The notes beneath the pieces were generated by a model that did no database searches, was not told the origin of the DNA, and saw only the letters and a program-made list of their open reading frames with translations. DNA of 64,000 nucleotides, from NCBI GenBank assembly GCA_021108275.1, contig JAIORD010000041.1:91038-155037 (forward strand). Reading direction: 5' to 3'. Positions 31,161-39,032 of the stretch are shown here, in pieces. The number at the start of each line of letters is the position of its first letter. Within the stretch, counting starts at the first letter, position 1. A program made the translations under genes and the position numbers. This DNA is from Methanococcoides sp. (lineage in GTDB: Archaea; Halobacteriota; Methanosarcinia; Methanosarcinales; Methanosarcinaceae).

Positions 31161-32050
31161 ACTCCCTCCTGGAGTCTGTATTTCTTCTTTACGCTGTCAG
31201 CGATAAGATTGATGATGAATGTTATTAGGAAAAGTACTGCGCCTACTGCGAACAGGGCATGGAAATGTTCACTTCCCTGTGGAACTTCTCCCATCTCAAG
31301 GGCAATGGTTGCGGTCATGGTCCTTACCGGATCAAAAAGACCTTCGGGGATTCCGGGTATGATCGCAGTATTTCCTGTGACCATCATGACGGTCATGGTC
31401 TCACCGATAGCTCTTCCGATACCAAGCATAACCGCTGCGGATATTCCTGATAGTGCTGCCGGTAATACTACCCTGTAGATGGTCTGCCATTTAGTACTTC
31501 CAAGGGCAAGGGAACCTTCCTTGAGTGCAGTGGGAACTGAATTAATGGCATCCTCTGACACTGATATAATTGTAGGCAATGCCATCATCCCAAGCATGAT
31601 GGAACCTGCAAGTGCGGTCTGTCCCGTGGGAAGATCTAACAGGTCCTGTAATAATGGGACCACTACGATAAGTCCGAAAAAACCATAAACAACAGAAGGT
31701 ATGCCTGCGAGGATCTCAACAAATGGTTTGATCAATTGTGCTACTTTGGGGTCTGCAAGTTCTGATATATAGATAGCAGAAGCAATTCCAAGAGGCACTG
31801 AAAGGATAATGGCGCCGGCTGTTACGATCAATGATCCTGTCAACAGAGGCAACAATCCGAATTTTGCCGGTGACGATGATGGATACCAGGAAGTTTCGGT
31901 TAAGAACGAAATGATGGAATAATCACCGAACAAAAGATATCCTTCTCTAAAAAGGAAAAAACAAAGAAGGAATAGGGCTACAACTGTAACTCCACTTACC
32001 ATTAAGAGCGTGGATTCAATTGCTTTTTCCTTCTTTTTTCTATGCATCAT
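31157..32050 (-). CDS. pstC: Phosphate ABC transporter permease PstC
   Basis: A 297-residue permease with six helices, the partner of PstA. EAA loop: LKEGSLALGSTKWQTIYRVVLPAALSG. GIGRAIGETMTVMMVTGN and EILAGIPSVVYGFFGL are PstC marks. Follows pstS with a 35-base gap. Confidence 0.96.
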   Translation of the reverse strand: MMHRKKKEKAIESTLLMVSGVTVVALFLLCFFLFREGYLLFGDYSIISFLTETSWYPSSSPAKFGLLPLLTGSLIVTAGAIILSVPLGIASAIYISELADPKVAQLIKPFVEILAGIPSVVYGFFGLIVVVPLLQDLLDLPTGQTALAGSIMLGMMALPTIISVSEDAINSVPTALKEGSLALGSTKWQTIYRVVLPAALSGISAAVMLGIGRAIGETMTVMMVTGNTAIIPGIPEGLFDPVRTMTATIALEMGEVPQGSEHFHALFAVGAVLFLITFIINLIADSVKKKYRLQEGV

Positions 32051-32085
32051 AGTTCATCCCTGATCCTTAGAGGGTATTAAAAAAG

Positions 32086-32943
32086 TTAAGCAGGGAAGTA
32101 CCCTACTTCAAAGATGGTTTCTTCTCCTATCTCGCTGGAGATGAACTCAATGAACTCAAGTGCAAGGCCTTTTGGTTCACCGTTGGTGTAGAAGTAAAGT
32201 GGTCTTGCAAGTGGGTATGTACCTGCGAGAATGTTCTCAGAGGTTGGTTCTTCAGCACCGCTGCCATTGTCCACTGAAAGTGCTTTTGTAGTATCATCAA
32301 GGTAAGCAACACCGACATAACCGATAGCGTTCTTGTTCTGTGATACGGTCTGGATGATTGCTCCGGTTGATGGGTTGATAAGTGCATCAGGCCTGTATTC
32401 GGTGCCTGCCAGTACTTCATCTTTGAAGTATTCGTAAGTACCGGAACTACTGTCGCGTGAAAGGACTACTATTTCACGGTCTTCGCCACCGACCTCATTC
32501 CAGTTAGAGATGTCTCCCACATAGATCGCTTTGATCTGCTCGAATGTCATTTCAGATACTGGGTTTTCCGGGTTCACTACAACAGAGATACCATCCCATG
32601 CAATTGTCTGCTCCAGAGGGTCGATGCCATTTGCCTGTGCATTCTCTATCTCTGATCCTTTCATTTCTCTTGATGCCATTGCGATGTCTATCTCGCCATC
32701 AATGAGTGCTGCGATTCCTACACCGGACCCTCCTCCGATGATGGCTACACTCGTATCAGGGTATTCCATCATGAAGACTTCAGCTTCAGCCTGTGCAAGT
32801 GGAAGAACTGTATCTGATCCCTTGATCATAATTGACTGCATTTCTTCTTCACTACCGTCATTACCAACACAACCTGCTCCGAAAAGAGCAAGCGAAGTGA
32901 CCAGCAAGAGCGTGATCATATATGAGATTGATTTTTTGGACAT
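32086..32943 (-). CDS. pstS: Phosphate-binding lipoprotein PstS
   Basis: The substrate-binding protein of the phosphate transporter, 285 residues from ATG 32943 (MSKKSISYM). A lipobox LFGAGC shows membrane lipid attachment; then GSDTVLPLAQAEAE, GGSGVGIAALIDGEIDIAMASRE and LSRDSSSGTYEYFKDEVL contact phosphate as in PstS homologues. An earlier in-frame ATG at 33051 would put 36 non-signal residues before the lipobox and lies in promoter sequence. AAGG precedes the chosen ATG. Confidence 0.95.
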   Translation of the reverse strand: MSKKSISYMITLLLVTSLALFGAGCVGNDGSEEEMQSIMIKGSDTVLPLAQAEAEVFMMEYPDTSVAIIGGGSGVGIAALIDGEIDIAMASREMKGSEIENAQANGIDPLEQTIAWDGISVVVNPENPVSEMTFEQIKAIYVGDISNWNEVGGEDREIVVLSRDSSSGTYEYFKDEVLAGTEYRPDALINPSTGAIIQTVSQNKNAIGYVGVAYLDDTTKALSVDNGSGAEEPTSENILAGTYPLARPLYFYTNGEPKGLALEFIEFISSEIGEETIFEVGYFPA

Positions 32944-33026
32944 TTTAAACCTTCTTGAACCTATCCTTTTTGCCTGGTGGACCAGTCCTATAAAGGTGCA
33001 AATGAGTTGAAATGCATATATAGTCT

Positions 33027-33045
33027 CTCTGTATATTATATAGAG
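33027..33045 (-). promoter_or_regulatory. Near-palindrome overlapping the pst operon TATA box
   Basis: CTCTGTATATTATATAGAG is palindromic at 8 of 9 paired positions and contains the TATA element (TATATAATATA on the minus strand) about 85-100 bases before pstS. A protein bound here would block the promoter, suggesting phosphate repression. Other TATA-like runs lie at 33070-33120. Confidence 0.45.
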
Positions 33046-33180
33046 GAGCATGTATGCCCGTATAGAAACAGTAGTAATATATATTCTATATATTTATCGA
33101 GAAATTTAATATATATCTAAAATTTAAAAAGAATGATCTAACATCTTTCATCAAGATGTTAAAGCAAATACAAAATCTTA

Positions 33181-33753
33181 TTATTCACCTATTGGCAAAA
33201 TCGTTTTACCGAACTTTTCATTTATTATTTCAGCCAGTGCCAGATATATTGCACTGAGACCACAAAAGATCCCTTCATAGCCAGCGAATTGCTTTAGTGC
33301 TGCATTCCCTGTGAGATCGGATATGGCTAGCAATAAGAATAACAATGTTAATGATCCGAAGACGACTTGCAAGGCTCTATTGGCTTTGAATGTCCCTATG
33401 AACATCCCGAAGGTGAACAATCCCCACATGAACAGATATGCTGACATTTCGATTGCGCTTGGAGCTTCCCCCAAACCTAATTTTGGTGCGATCAGTATGA
33501 ACACCAAAGTGAGCCAGAATGCTCCATATGATGTGAATGCTGTTGTTCCAAAAGTATTACCATTTTTCCATTCCATGACCCCTGCTATAATTTGAGCAAT
33601 GCCTCCATAAAATAGGCCCATAGCTAAGATAGTTACTCCCAGTCCAAAGAATCCTGCATTATGCAAATTAAGTAACACCGTGGTCATTCCAAACCCCATT
33701 AATCCCAATGGTGCCGGATTTGCTGTTGTGATCTTGATCACACTTTCATCCAT
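33181..33753 (-). CDS. Acetate/succinate transporter of the GPR1/FUN34/YaaH (AceP/SatP) family
   Basis: A 190-residue protein with six membrane helices. The family signature [14 protein letters not shown] is at residues 11-24, and later [17 protein letters not shown] and YGAFWLTL match the acetate channel/transporter group (AceP in Methanosarcina, SatP in bacteria). ATG 33753 has AAGGGGGAAG 6-7 bases ahead; an ATG at 33774 lies upstream of that site. It could take up acetate as a carbon source even in a methylotrophic methanogen. TnpB element 1 is inserted just upstream of its start. Confidence 0.9.
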   Translation of the reverse strand: MDESVIKITTANPAPLGLMGFGMTTVLLNLHNAGFFGLGVTILAMGLFYGGIAQIIAGVMEWKNGNTFGTTAFTSYGAFWLTLVFILIAPKLGLGEAPSAIEMSAYLFMWGLFTFGMFIGTFKANRALQVVFGSLTLLFLLLAISDLTGNAALKQFAGYEGIFCGLSAIYLALAEIINEKFGKTILPIGE

Positions 33754-33808
33754 CTCATACTTCCCCCTTATCAATTACCATAAAGTTTATCATTCCTAAG
33801 CAAGAATA

Positions 33809-33920
33809 CCACCGGTTTTAACCTCACATTAAATCGAAGATTTAATGGGAGTTTCATTTCATCGAAACATCCAGATTAATCTGGATGTCTTGCAGTGTAA
33901 CTGCAAGATGAAACCGGTGG
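33809..33920. repeat. Nested hairpin array (four-way, cloverleaf-like) in element 1 left end
   Basis: Outer stem CCACCGGTTT (33809-33818) with 33911-33920, 10 bp without mismatch. Inside are CATTAAATC (33827-33835) with 33839-33847 (9 bp, GAA loop); ACATCCAGATT (33867-33877) with 33878-33888, a perfect 22-bp palindrome; and TCTTGCAG (33888-33895) with 33901-33908 (8 bp). Together they would fold to a junction with three arms. Element 2 has only a simple 9-bp hairpin here (60096-60115). Confidence 0.9.
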
Positions 33921-33991
33921 ATGAATTGCGTAAACATCTATTTGTTCTTGTTTCTGATAGATATTAGTAGTATCGAAGCGTATATAACAAC

Positions 33992-35131
33992 ATGCGGAAA
34001 TCCTACAAATTCCGTCTGTACCCGACCAAGGAACAGGAGATTGTTCTGGTCAAAACTCTGGATGTGTGCAGATACATCTATAACGAGTTCCTTGCGGACA
34101 GAAAGAATGCGTATGATAGATGCAATATAGGATTAGGAACATTTGACCAGATAACTCAGGTTAAGCATATCGAGTGCAAGATACCAGTTCAATCCCAAAT
34201 TAAGCAGGATGTCATAAGAAGGCTGGGGAAGGCTTTTGATTCTTTTTTCAGAAGGTGCAGATTAGGTGAGACTCCTGGATATCCGAGATTCAAGGGAAAG
34301 GCCAGATACAACAGTTTCACATATCCCCAGTCGGGTTTCAGTATAGAAGGAAGTAAACTGAAACTTTCCAAGATCGGAAATATCAAGATCAAGCAGCACC
34401 GGGAGATGGAGGGCAGGATCAAGACATGCTCCATCAAGCGTGAAGTCGATCAATGGTATGCAGTCTTTTCTGTTGACATGGATGCAAGTCCTGAAATGAT
34501 CGATCCAGCTACATCCATAGGGGTCGATGTAGGGCTTAATTCATGTGTCACATTGAGCAATGGGGAACAGCTCGATTCTCCTACATATTACCGCAAGTCT
34601 GAGAGATCCCTTGCAGTTCAACAAAAGAGACTGAGCAAGAAGAAGAAAGGTTCGGCGAATCGGTTTAAACAAAAAACTAAAGTTGCAAAAATTCACAGAA
34701 AGATACGTGACCAGAGACTTGATTTTAACCATAAGTTGAGCAGGGTTCTTGTCAACAGGTTTGACAGGATAGTGTTCGAGGATCTGAGTATCACGAACAT
34801 GGTCAAGAATCATCCCCTTGCAAAATCAATAATGGATGTTGCATGGGGTCAACTGATCCAGATGACAGAAAGCAAAGCGGAAGAAGCTGGCAAATATGTC
34901 GAATTGGTTAATTCTCGCAATACATCACAAAAATGCAGCAGTTGTGGAAACATTGTCAGGAAAGGTCTATCGGTCAGAATCCACAAATGTACTGAATGTG
35001 GACTTGAGCTTGACAGAGACGTTAATGCAGCGATCAATATTTTAAATTTAAGCACCGTAGGGACTACGGGAAGAGCCTGTGGAGTCATGGACGTTAGTCT
35101 GGGCTATGAAGCAGGAAGCCACCCATTTTAA
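33992..35131 (+). CDS. tnpB: RNA-guided endonuclease TnpB, copy 1
   Basis: A 379-residue TnpB of the IS1341 type, family ancestor of Cas12. N-terminal helix-turn-helix-like YKFRLYPTKEQE, then the RuvC nuclease: Asp179 (GVDVGLNS), Glu263 (VFEDLSI) and Asp343 (DRDVNAAIN), with a zinc finger C315/C318 and C333/C336 between the last two. All catalytic residues are intact and the frame is open, so the enzyme could be active. The stop codon lies inside the right-end hairpin, where the guide RNA scaffold (omega RNA) of such elements ends. A TATA-like ATAGATATTAG lies upstream. Confidence 0.95.
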   Translation: MRKSYKFRLYPTKEQEIVLVKTLDVCRYIYNEFLADRKNAYDRCNIGLGTFDQITQVKHIECKIPVQSQIKQDVIRRLGKAFDSFFRRCRLGETPGYPRFKGKARYNSFTYPQSGFSIEGSKLKLSKIGNIKIKQHREMEGRIKTCSIKREVDQWYAVFSVDMDASPEMIDPATSIGVDVGLNSCVTLSNGEQLDSPTYYRKSERSLAVQQKRLSKKKKGSANRFKQKTKVAKIHRKIRDQRLDFNHKLSRVLVNRFDRIVFEDLSITNMVKNHPLAKSIMDVAWGQLIQMTESKAEEAGKYVELVNSRNTSQKCSSCGNIVRKGLSVRIHKCTECGLELDRDVNAAINILNLSTVGTTGRACGVMDVSLGYEAGSHPF

Positions 35132-35173
35132 TGGGTGGTAGTTCACCCAAACTAACATCGGAGATCCAAAACC

Positions 35174-36541
35174 ATGACCGATATCCTCATCACAAACACA
35201 AAGGTCTTCTACAATAATATTCTGCAGCCTGGTGAAGTCCAGATCAATGACGGGAAGATCCAACGGATCGCAAAGAATATCACTTCAGCAGACCCGGACC
35301 TTCTTATCGATGCAAAGGGAGCATTGACCCTTCCTGGGGGTATCGATGTACATGTGCATTTCAGGGAGCCTGGAATGATAAAAAAAGAGGACTGGTACAC
35401 AGGGTCATGTTCAGCGGCTGCCGGTGGTACTACTACTGTTATCGAGCATCCGAACACCATACCACCTACGGTTGATAAATCATCGTTCAAGGAAAAACTT
35501 AAACTCGCAGACCGCAAATCGATAATTGATTTCGGCATCAATGGCGGCGTAACAAAGAACATTGATTCGCTTTCCCTTCTCTGGGAATTGGGAGTCACAT
35601 CGTTTGGTGAGATATTCATGGCCGAGTCAACAGGCGGACTAAATATAGACGAACAGGACTTTTCAGAAGCTCTCGGAATAATCAAGGAACTTGATGCTGT
35701 CGCCTGTATCCATGCAGAGGATGAGAACATCCGCCTTGAGAATGAGAAATTGTTAAAACATGATCTATCTCCCAATTCACATTCCAGAATACGCTCGAAT
35801 CTGTGTGAGGGCATTGCTGTCCAGAATGCGCTTGAGACCATCGCAGAAAAGGGGACAAGGTCACACTTCTGTCATATCAGTACACTTGATGCATTGGGTC
35901 TGATACGCAAAGAGGCATATGTGGCCAAAAATGAAGGGCGTGAGAGCATAGTTACCTGTGAGACGGCACCACACCACCTTTTTCTTTCGACAAGGGACTG
36001 GGACAGGCTTGGCACTTTCGGCAAGATGAACCCTCCACTGCGTGATCGCAGGAACGTAAAAGCGCTTATGAATGCCATAAATGATGGAACTGTCAATGCA
36101 ATAGCTTCCGATCATGCACCACATTCCGAATTTGATAAGGACCTTGACATCAGAAGCGCACCCTCCGGTGTGCCAGGTGTGGAGACACTTATGCCACTTA
36201 TGCTCATGGCCGTCAAGAAGAACCTGCTTCCAATTGGCAGGATGATCGAGGTAACAAGCAGAAATCCTGCTCGGATCTTTGGTCTTGATACAAAGCATTC
36301 AAAGGGCGTATTTGCTGAAGGGTATGATGCTGATCTGATCATTGTGGATACACACACAGCTGCTCCCATAAAAGCAGACAAGCTTCACAGTAAAGCCGGA
36401 TGGACACCGTTTGAGAACATGGATGCAATATTCCCGAAAATGACTATTTCAAAAGGCGAGGTCATTTGGGATGAGGAGCTAATTGCCGAGAAGGGGCGTG
36501 GTAAATTCCTTGAAGGTAATGGCTACACTGAGAAAAAATGA
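35174..36541 (+). CDS. pyrC: Dihydroorotase
   Basis: Third step of pyrimidine synthesis, closing N-carbamoyl-aspartate to dihydroorotate (EC 3.5.2.3). The 455 residues match the type I amidohydrolase group: metal ligands in DVHVHFREPG, EHPNT, a His in AVACIHAEDEN and in THFCHISTLD-like SHFCHIS, and Asp in ASDHAPH. SD sequence GGAGATC lies 6 bases before the ATG. Element 1 ends 27 bases upstream, so any native promoter has been moved away unless it is inside the element. Confidence 0.95.
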   Translation: MTDILITNTKVFYNNILQPGEVQINDGKIQRIAKNITSADPDLLIDAKGALTLPGGIDVHVHFREPGMIKKEDWYTGSCSAAAGGTTTVIEHPNTIPPTVDKSSFKEKLKLADRKSIIDFGINGGVTKNIDSLSLLWELGVTSFGEIFMAESTGGLNIDEQDFSEALGIIKELDAVACIHAEDENIRLENEKLLKHDLSPNSHSRIRSNLCEGIAVQNALETIAEKGTRSHFCHISTLDALGLIRKEAYVAKNEGRESIVTCETAPHHLFLSTRDWDRLGTFGKMNPPLRDRRNVKALMNAINDGTVNAIASDHAPHSEFDKDLDIRSAPSGVPGVETLMPLMLMAVKKNLLPIGRMIEVTSRNPARIFGLDTKHSKGVFAEGYDADLIIVDTHTAAPIKADKLHSKAGWTPFENMDAIFPKMTISKGEVIWDEELIAEKGRGKFLEGNGYTEKK

Positions 36542-36554
36542 TGGACATAAAGTT

Positions 36555-36576
36555 CACATATGTGTACATATATGTA
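36555..36576. promoter_or_regulatory. Inverted-repeat-like AT block upstream of the KaiC-like gene
   Basis: CACATATGTGTACATATATGTA holds overlapping ACATAT/ATATGT repeats and the TGTACA palindrome, just before TTTAAATAC, a TATA element, and 35-50 bases before ATG 36610. Could be an operator for the ribbon-helix-helix-like N-terminus of the protein; inference. Confidence 0.35.
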
Positions 36577-36609
36577 AATGTTTAAATACTTAGACACCAA
36601 CATAATCCT

Positions 36610-37515
36610 ATGGCTCGAAATAAGTTTCCTGTTCACACTACATTAAGTTCTGAAGCTGTTAAGATACTTGAACGATATGAAAAGGAACTCGGAGCCAAGA
36701 ATCTGGTACTTGAAAAGGCCTTGCTGTCACTTGACAGTACCAAATTCAAATCCAAGATAGATATCAACAATATTGATAAAGCCATAAAGAGAATAGGCAC
36801 AGGTGTATTCGGACTTGACGAAATGCTTGAAGGCGGTATTCCAAAAGGGTTCTCCGTGGTCGTCACAGGACCCCCAGGCACAGGCAAAACAACTCTTGGC
36901 ATGCAATTTTTAATGGAAGGCGTAAAAGCTGATGAAAAGTGTCTTTTCTTTTCATTTGAAGAACGTATCCCACAGCTCATTCAGCATTTCATGCGGTTTG
37001 GCTGGGACCTTGGAAGCCACATCGATGATGGATATCTTGAGATCTTCGGAATGTCAATGCTGACATTTGAAGATATCGGTGAGATAATAGAAACCTACAA
37101 ACCACAAAGAATAGTGTTCGATTCACTGAATGTGTTCACTGATCCGCAAGAGTTCCGTAGATCAGTTTCCTGGCGTTCTTTGCATAAACTTCTCAAAAAG
37201 ATGAATATCACCACACTCCTTGTTACTGAAAAGGAATATGGTATAAGAACAAGGACATATGACACATATGATTTTGTAGGCGATGGCATAATTTTCCTGG
37301 ACAAGATACAGGTAAATGAAGTAGAGCCTACCCTCACACCTGTTATGGCAGTCCAGAAGATGAGGGCTACAAAAGTTGATACAACGCCTCAGCCATTCAG
37401 GTTTACAGATAAAGGGATCGCAAAATATAGAACTGTCAATCTCATGGCAAACAAACTTCAGGAAAGAATGAATGCGGCTCACAGTCCCTTATCAGAGGAA
37501 CCACGAGACCAGTGA
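36610..37515 (+). CDS. KaiC-like RecA-family ATPase with possible ribbon-helix-helix N-terminus
   Basis: A 301-residue protein. Residues 7-41 (VHTTLSSEAVKILERYEKEL...LVLEKALLSL) look like a short beta strand followed by two helices, as in CopG/MetJ DNA-binding domains. Residues 60-285 are a single KaiC domain: TGVFGLDEMLEGGIPKG, Walker A GPPGTGKTT (87-95), EERIPQLIQHF and Walker B RIVFDSL. Archaeal KaiC-like proteins often act in signalling or motility control and autophosphorylate; role here unknown. Its 3' end overlaps the convergent DUF1614 gene by 24 bases. Confidence 0.85.
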   Translation: MARNKFPVHTTLSSEAVKILERYEKELGAKNLVLEKALLSLDSTKFKSKIDINNIDKAIKRIGTGVFGLDEMLEGGIPKGFSVVVTGPPGTGKTTLGMQFLMEGVKADEKCLFFSFEERIPQLIQHFMRFGWDLGSHIDDGYLEIFGMSMLTFEDIGEIIETYKPQRIVFDSLNVFTDPQEFRRSVSWRSLHKLLKKMNITTLLVTEKEYGIRTRTYDTYDFVGDGIIFLDKIQVNEVEPTLTPVMAVQKMRATKVDTTPQPFRFTDKGIAKYRTVNLMANKLQERMNAAHSPLSEEPRDQ

Positions 37516-38184
37516 AGCCAGGATTGCTGTAACATATATTGCTTTGAACATTCCAACTCCGCCGATGCTAATAACAGCACTTCCCTTTTTTTCCCTATCG
37601 ACCATCAAAAGAGTAGCTATGCTTCCAAAAATTATTCCGCCTATACCGGAAATGAATATGACAGATGCTATATTATCAGGGGAGATTATAAGTGCAAAAG
37701 GAATAGCAAGCACACCTATATAATCAGGTACAAGCACACCTATACCATTTCTAAATTCAGATAGGAATATAACAGCTACCATCATTATCAACATAACTTC
37801 AAGGGCAACGAAGTCCGCCTGGAATACGAGAAGGAATATCATTACAAGGAAAGGTATGATAAATCCACCGAAGTTCAGGGAGATCACAGTATTAAATGCC
37901 TGTTTACTGCTGTAGGAAAGCTCCTTTACCAGTGGGATCGAAAACATCTCTTCAAGGATCAGTGCATCCTTATCAAGTGCCTGAAGCTTCTTTGTTTTAA
38001 TGGAGCTTACCGGGATCTCAATGTTTGCAGTAACAAGCATTATGACCAGAATTAGAAACAGTGGTAAAGAGGATATTACGCTTAAAGACAGTTCTTTCTG
38101 ATAGCATAGGAATGCCATAGGCAAAAGCATAAAGCCAAATAGCATAAACATGCGTTTTTCCGAATTATTGATATAGCCTCTCAT
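37492..38184 (-). CDS. DUF1614 membrane protein
   Basis: A 230-residue protein with about seven hydrophobic segments. ISLNFGGFIIPFLVMIFLL, VPDYIGVLAIPFALI and VAVISIGGVGMFKAIYVT-like SAVISIGGVGMFKAIY are marks of the DUF1614 group, found in methanogens and some bacteria; function unknown. It ends 24 bases inside the convergent KaiC-like gene. Confidence 0.8.
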   Translation of the reverse strand: MRGYINNSEKRMFMLFGFMLLPMAFLCYQKELSLSVISSLPLFLILVIMLVTANIEIPVSSIKTKKLQALDKDALILEEMFSIPLVKELSYSSKQAFNTVISLNFGGFIIPFLVMIFLLVFQADFVALEVMLIMMVAVIFLSEFRNGIGVLVPDYIGVLAIPFALIISPDNIASVIFISGIGGIIFGSIATLLMVDREKKGSAVISIGGVGMFKAIYVTAILASLVSWFL

Positions 38185-38651
38185 TTGTTCTCTTTAATAA
38201 GTAGCCCTTTTTTAGTTCTTAAATATTTCTAAAGAATATCAATTAAAGGACTGATAGGTGTCAGTTCACCTCAAACTTCAAGCCACTTAAAGATCAGTTC
38301 AATTGTTCGTAAGAAGTTAACACTCATCTCTATTCCTGAATGTCTTGTTTCTATTTCCATGAGACCTTAATCGATCATTTTGTCATAATATCATAGTTAT
38401 TGAACTGACCGATGTGTGCAATGACCATATTTTCCCTTGCTAATTTTATCCCCTCTGCCTGAATTAGAAAAGCTCCAAAGATGAAATAGATAATCTATAA
38501 ATTTTATGATGTTATATATAAAATAAGTGCGTATACTATACATCCTACAAATGTATATTATCAAATGTAATAAAAGGATAGAGTAAAATAAAGCAAAAAT
38601 TCAAAATGTCATAAATGGTAGTATAGGGGAAAATTTATTGGAGGGGTAAAT
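38185..38651. other. Spacer with a possible gene relic and a promoter
   Basis: On the minus strand 38270-38460 reads ENMVIAHIGQFNNYD then, in another frame, MEIETRHSGIEMSVNFLRTIELIFKWLEV, perhaps a decayed gene of unknown family. TTATATATAAAATAAG near 38511-38526 is a likely TATA element for the small genes at 38652. Confidence 0.35.
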
Positions 38652-38831
38652 ATGGCAAATGAAGAAAAACTGCTATGTAGAAATTGCAACACAGAGCTTG
38701 AGAGGCAAATGATAGGATTGAACACATTTTACTGTTGCAGGGAATGTCTGAGCATGATATCTGTCAGGGAAATGGCTAAGGTCAAACTGGACATGATGAA
38801 AGCGATCGATACAATGGAAGCAAGTTCGTGA
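38652..38831 (+). CDS. 59-residue zinc-ribbon-like protein
   Basis: Starts at ATG 38652 with a near-perfect ribosome site (GGAGGGG, about 5 bases ahead). The peptide has CRNC at residues 9-12 and CCREC at 28-32, separated by a short hydrophobic loop, then a Met/Lys-rich helix (MAKVKLDMMKAIDTM). The pattern fits one zinc ribbon plus a helical tail. No family recognised. The next small gene starts 6 bases after its stop. Confidence 0.7.
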   Translation: MANEEKLLCRNCNTELERQMIGLNTFYCCRECLSMISVREMAKVKLDMMKAIDTMEASS

Positions 38832-38836
38832 AGTTA

Positions 38837-38944
38837 ATGGTAAGCTACTGTCCTTTTTGCATACATCATAGAGGAGTGTGTAAAAAATGGAGGGATATTA
38901 ATATGAATGATATCCCAGAGCTACTTGCAAAGAGTAATATGTGA
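38837..38944 (+). CDS. 35-residue cysteine-containing peptide
   Basis: ATG 38837 follows the previous gene closely, with GTGAAG as a possible ribosome site. The peptide starts MVSYCPFCIHHRGVCKKW: a CxxC pair, two His and a third Cys that could hold one metal. Spacing suggests it is made together with the preceding zinc-ribbon peptide. Family unknown. Confidence 0.5.
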   Translation: MVSYCPFCIHHRGVCKKWRDINMNDIPELLAKSNM

Positions 38945-39032
38945 AGATTTTACACATCATTGTTTATTTTATATTCAAAATATAGCAACTCCCTACAACG
39001 ATTATGTATTTGAAAAAAGAATGGATATCTCC

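Larger units (their letters stand above)
33797..35146 (+). mobile_element. TnpB-only IS200/IS605-group element 1 (IS1341 type)
   Basis: Borders are set by comparison with element 2: both begin TAAGCAAGAA and end TAGTTCAC. The right-end hairpin is CCACCCATT (35119-35127) with AATGGGTGG (35130-35138). At the left end the usual short hairpin is replaced by a 10-bp stem holding three further hairpins (separate entry). No TnpA gene is present, so movement would need an enzyme from elsewhere. It lies between the acetate transporter gene and pyrC, 27 bases from the pyrC start. Confidence 0.85.

Noticed and set aside
33809..33920. Cloverleaf-like fold considered as a tRNA
   Set aside because: Stem lengths and loops do not fit: no T-arm consensus, a 10-bp outer stem, and no CCA-like end or anticodon loop of seven bases.
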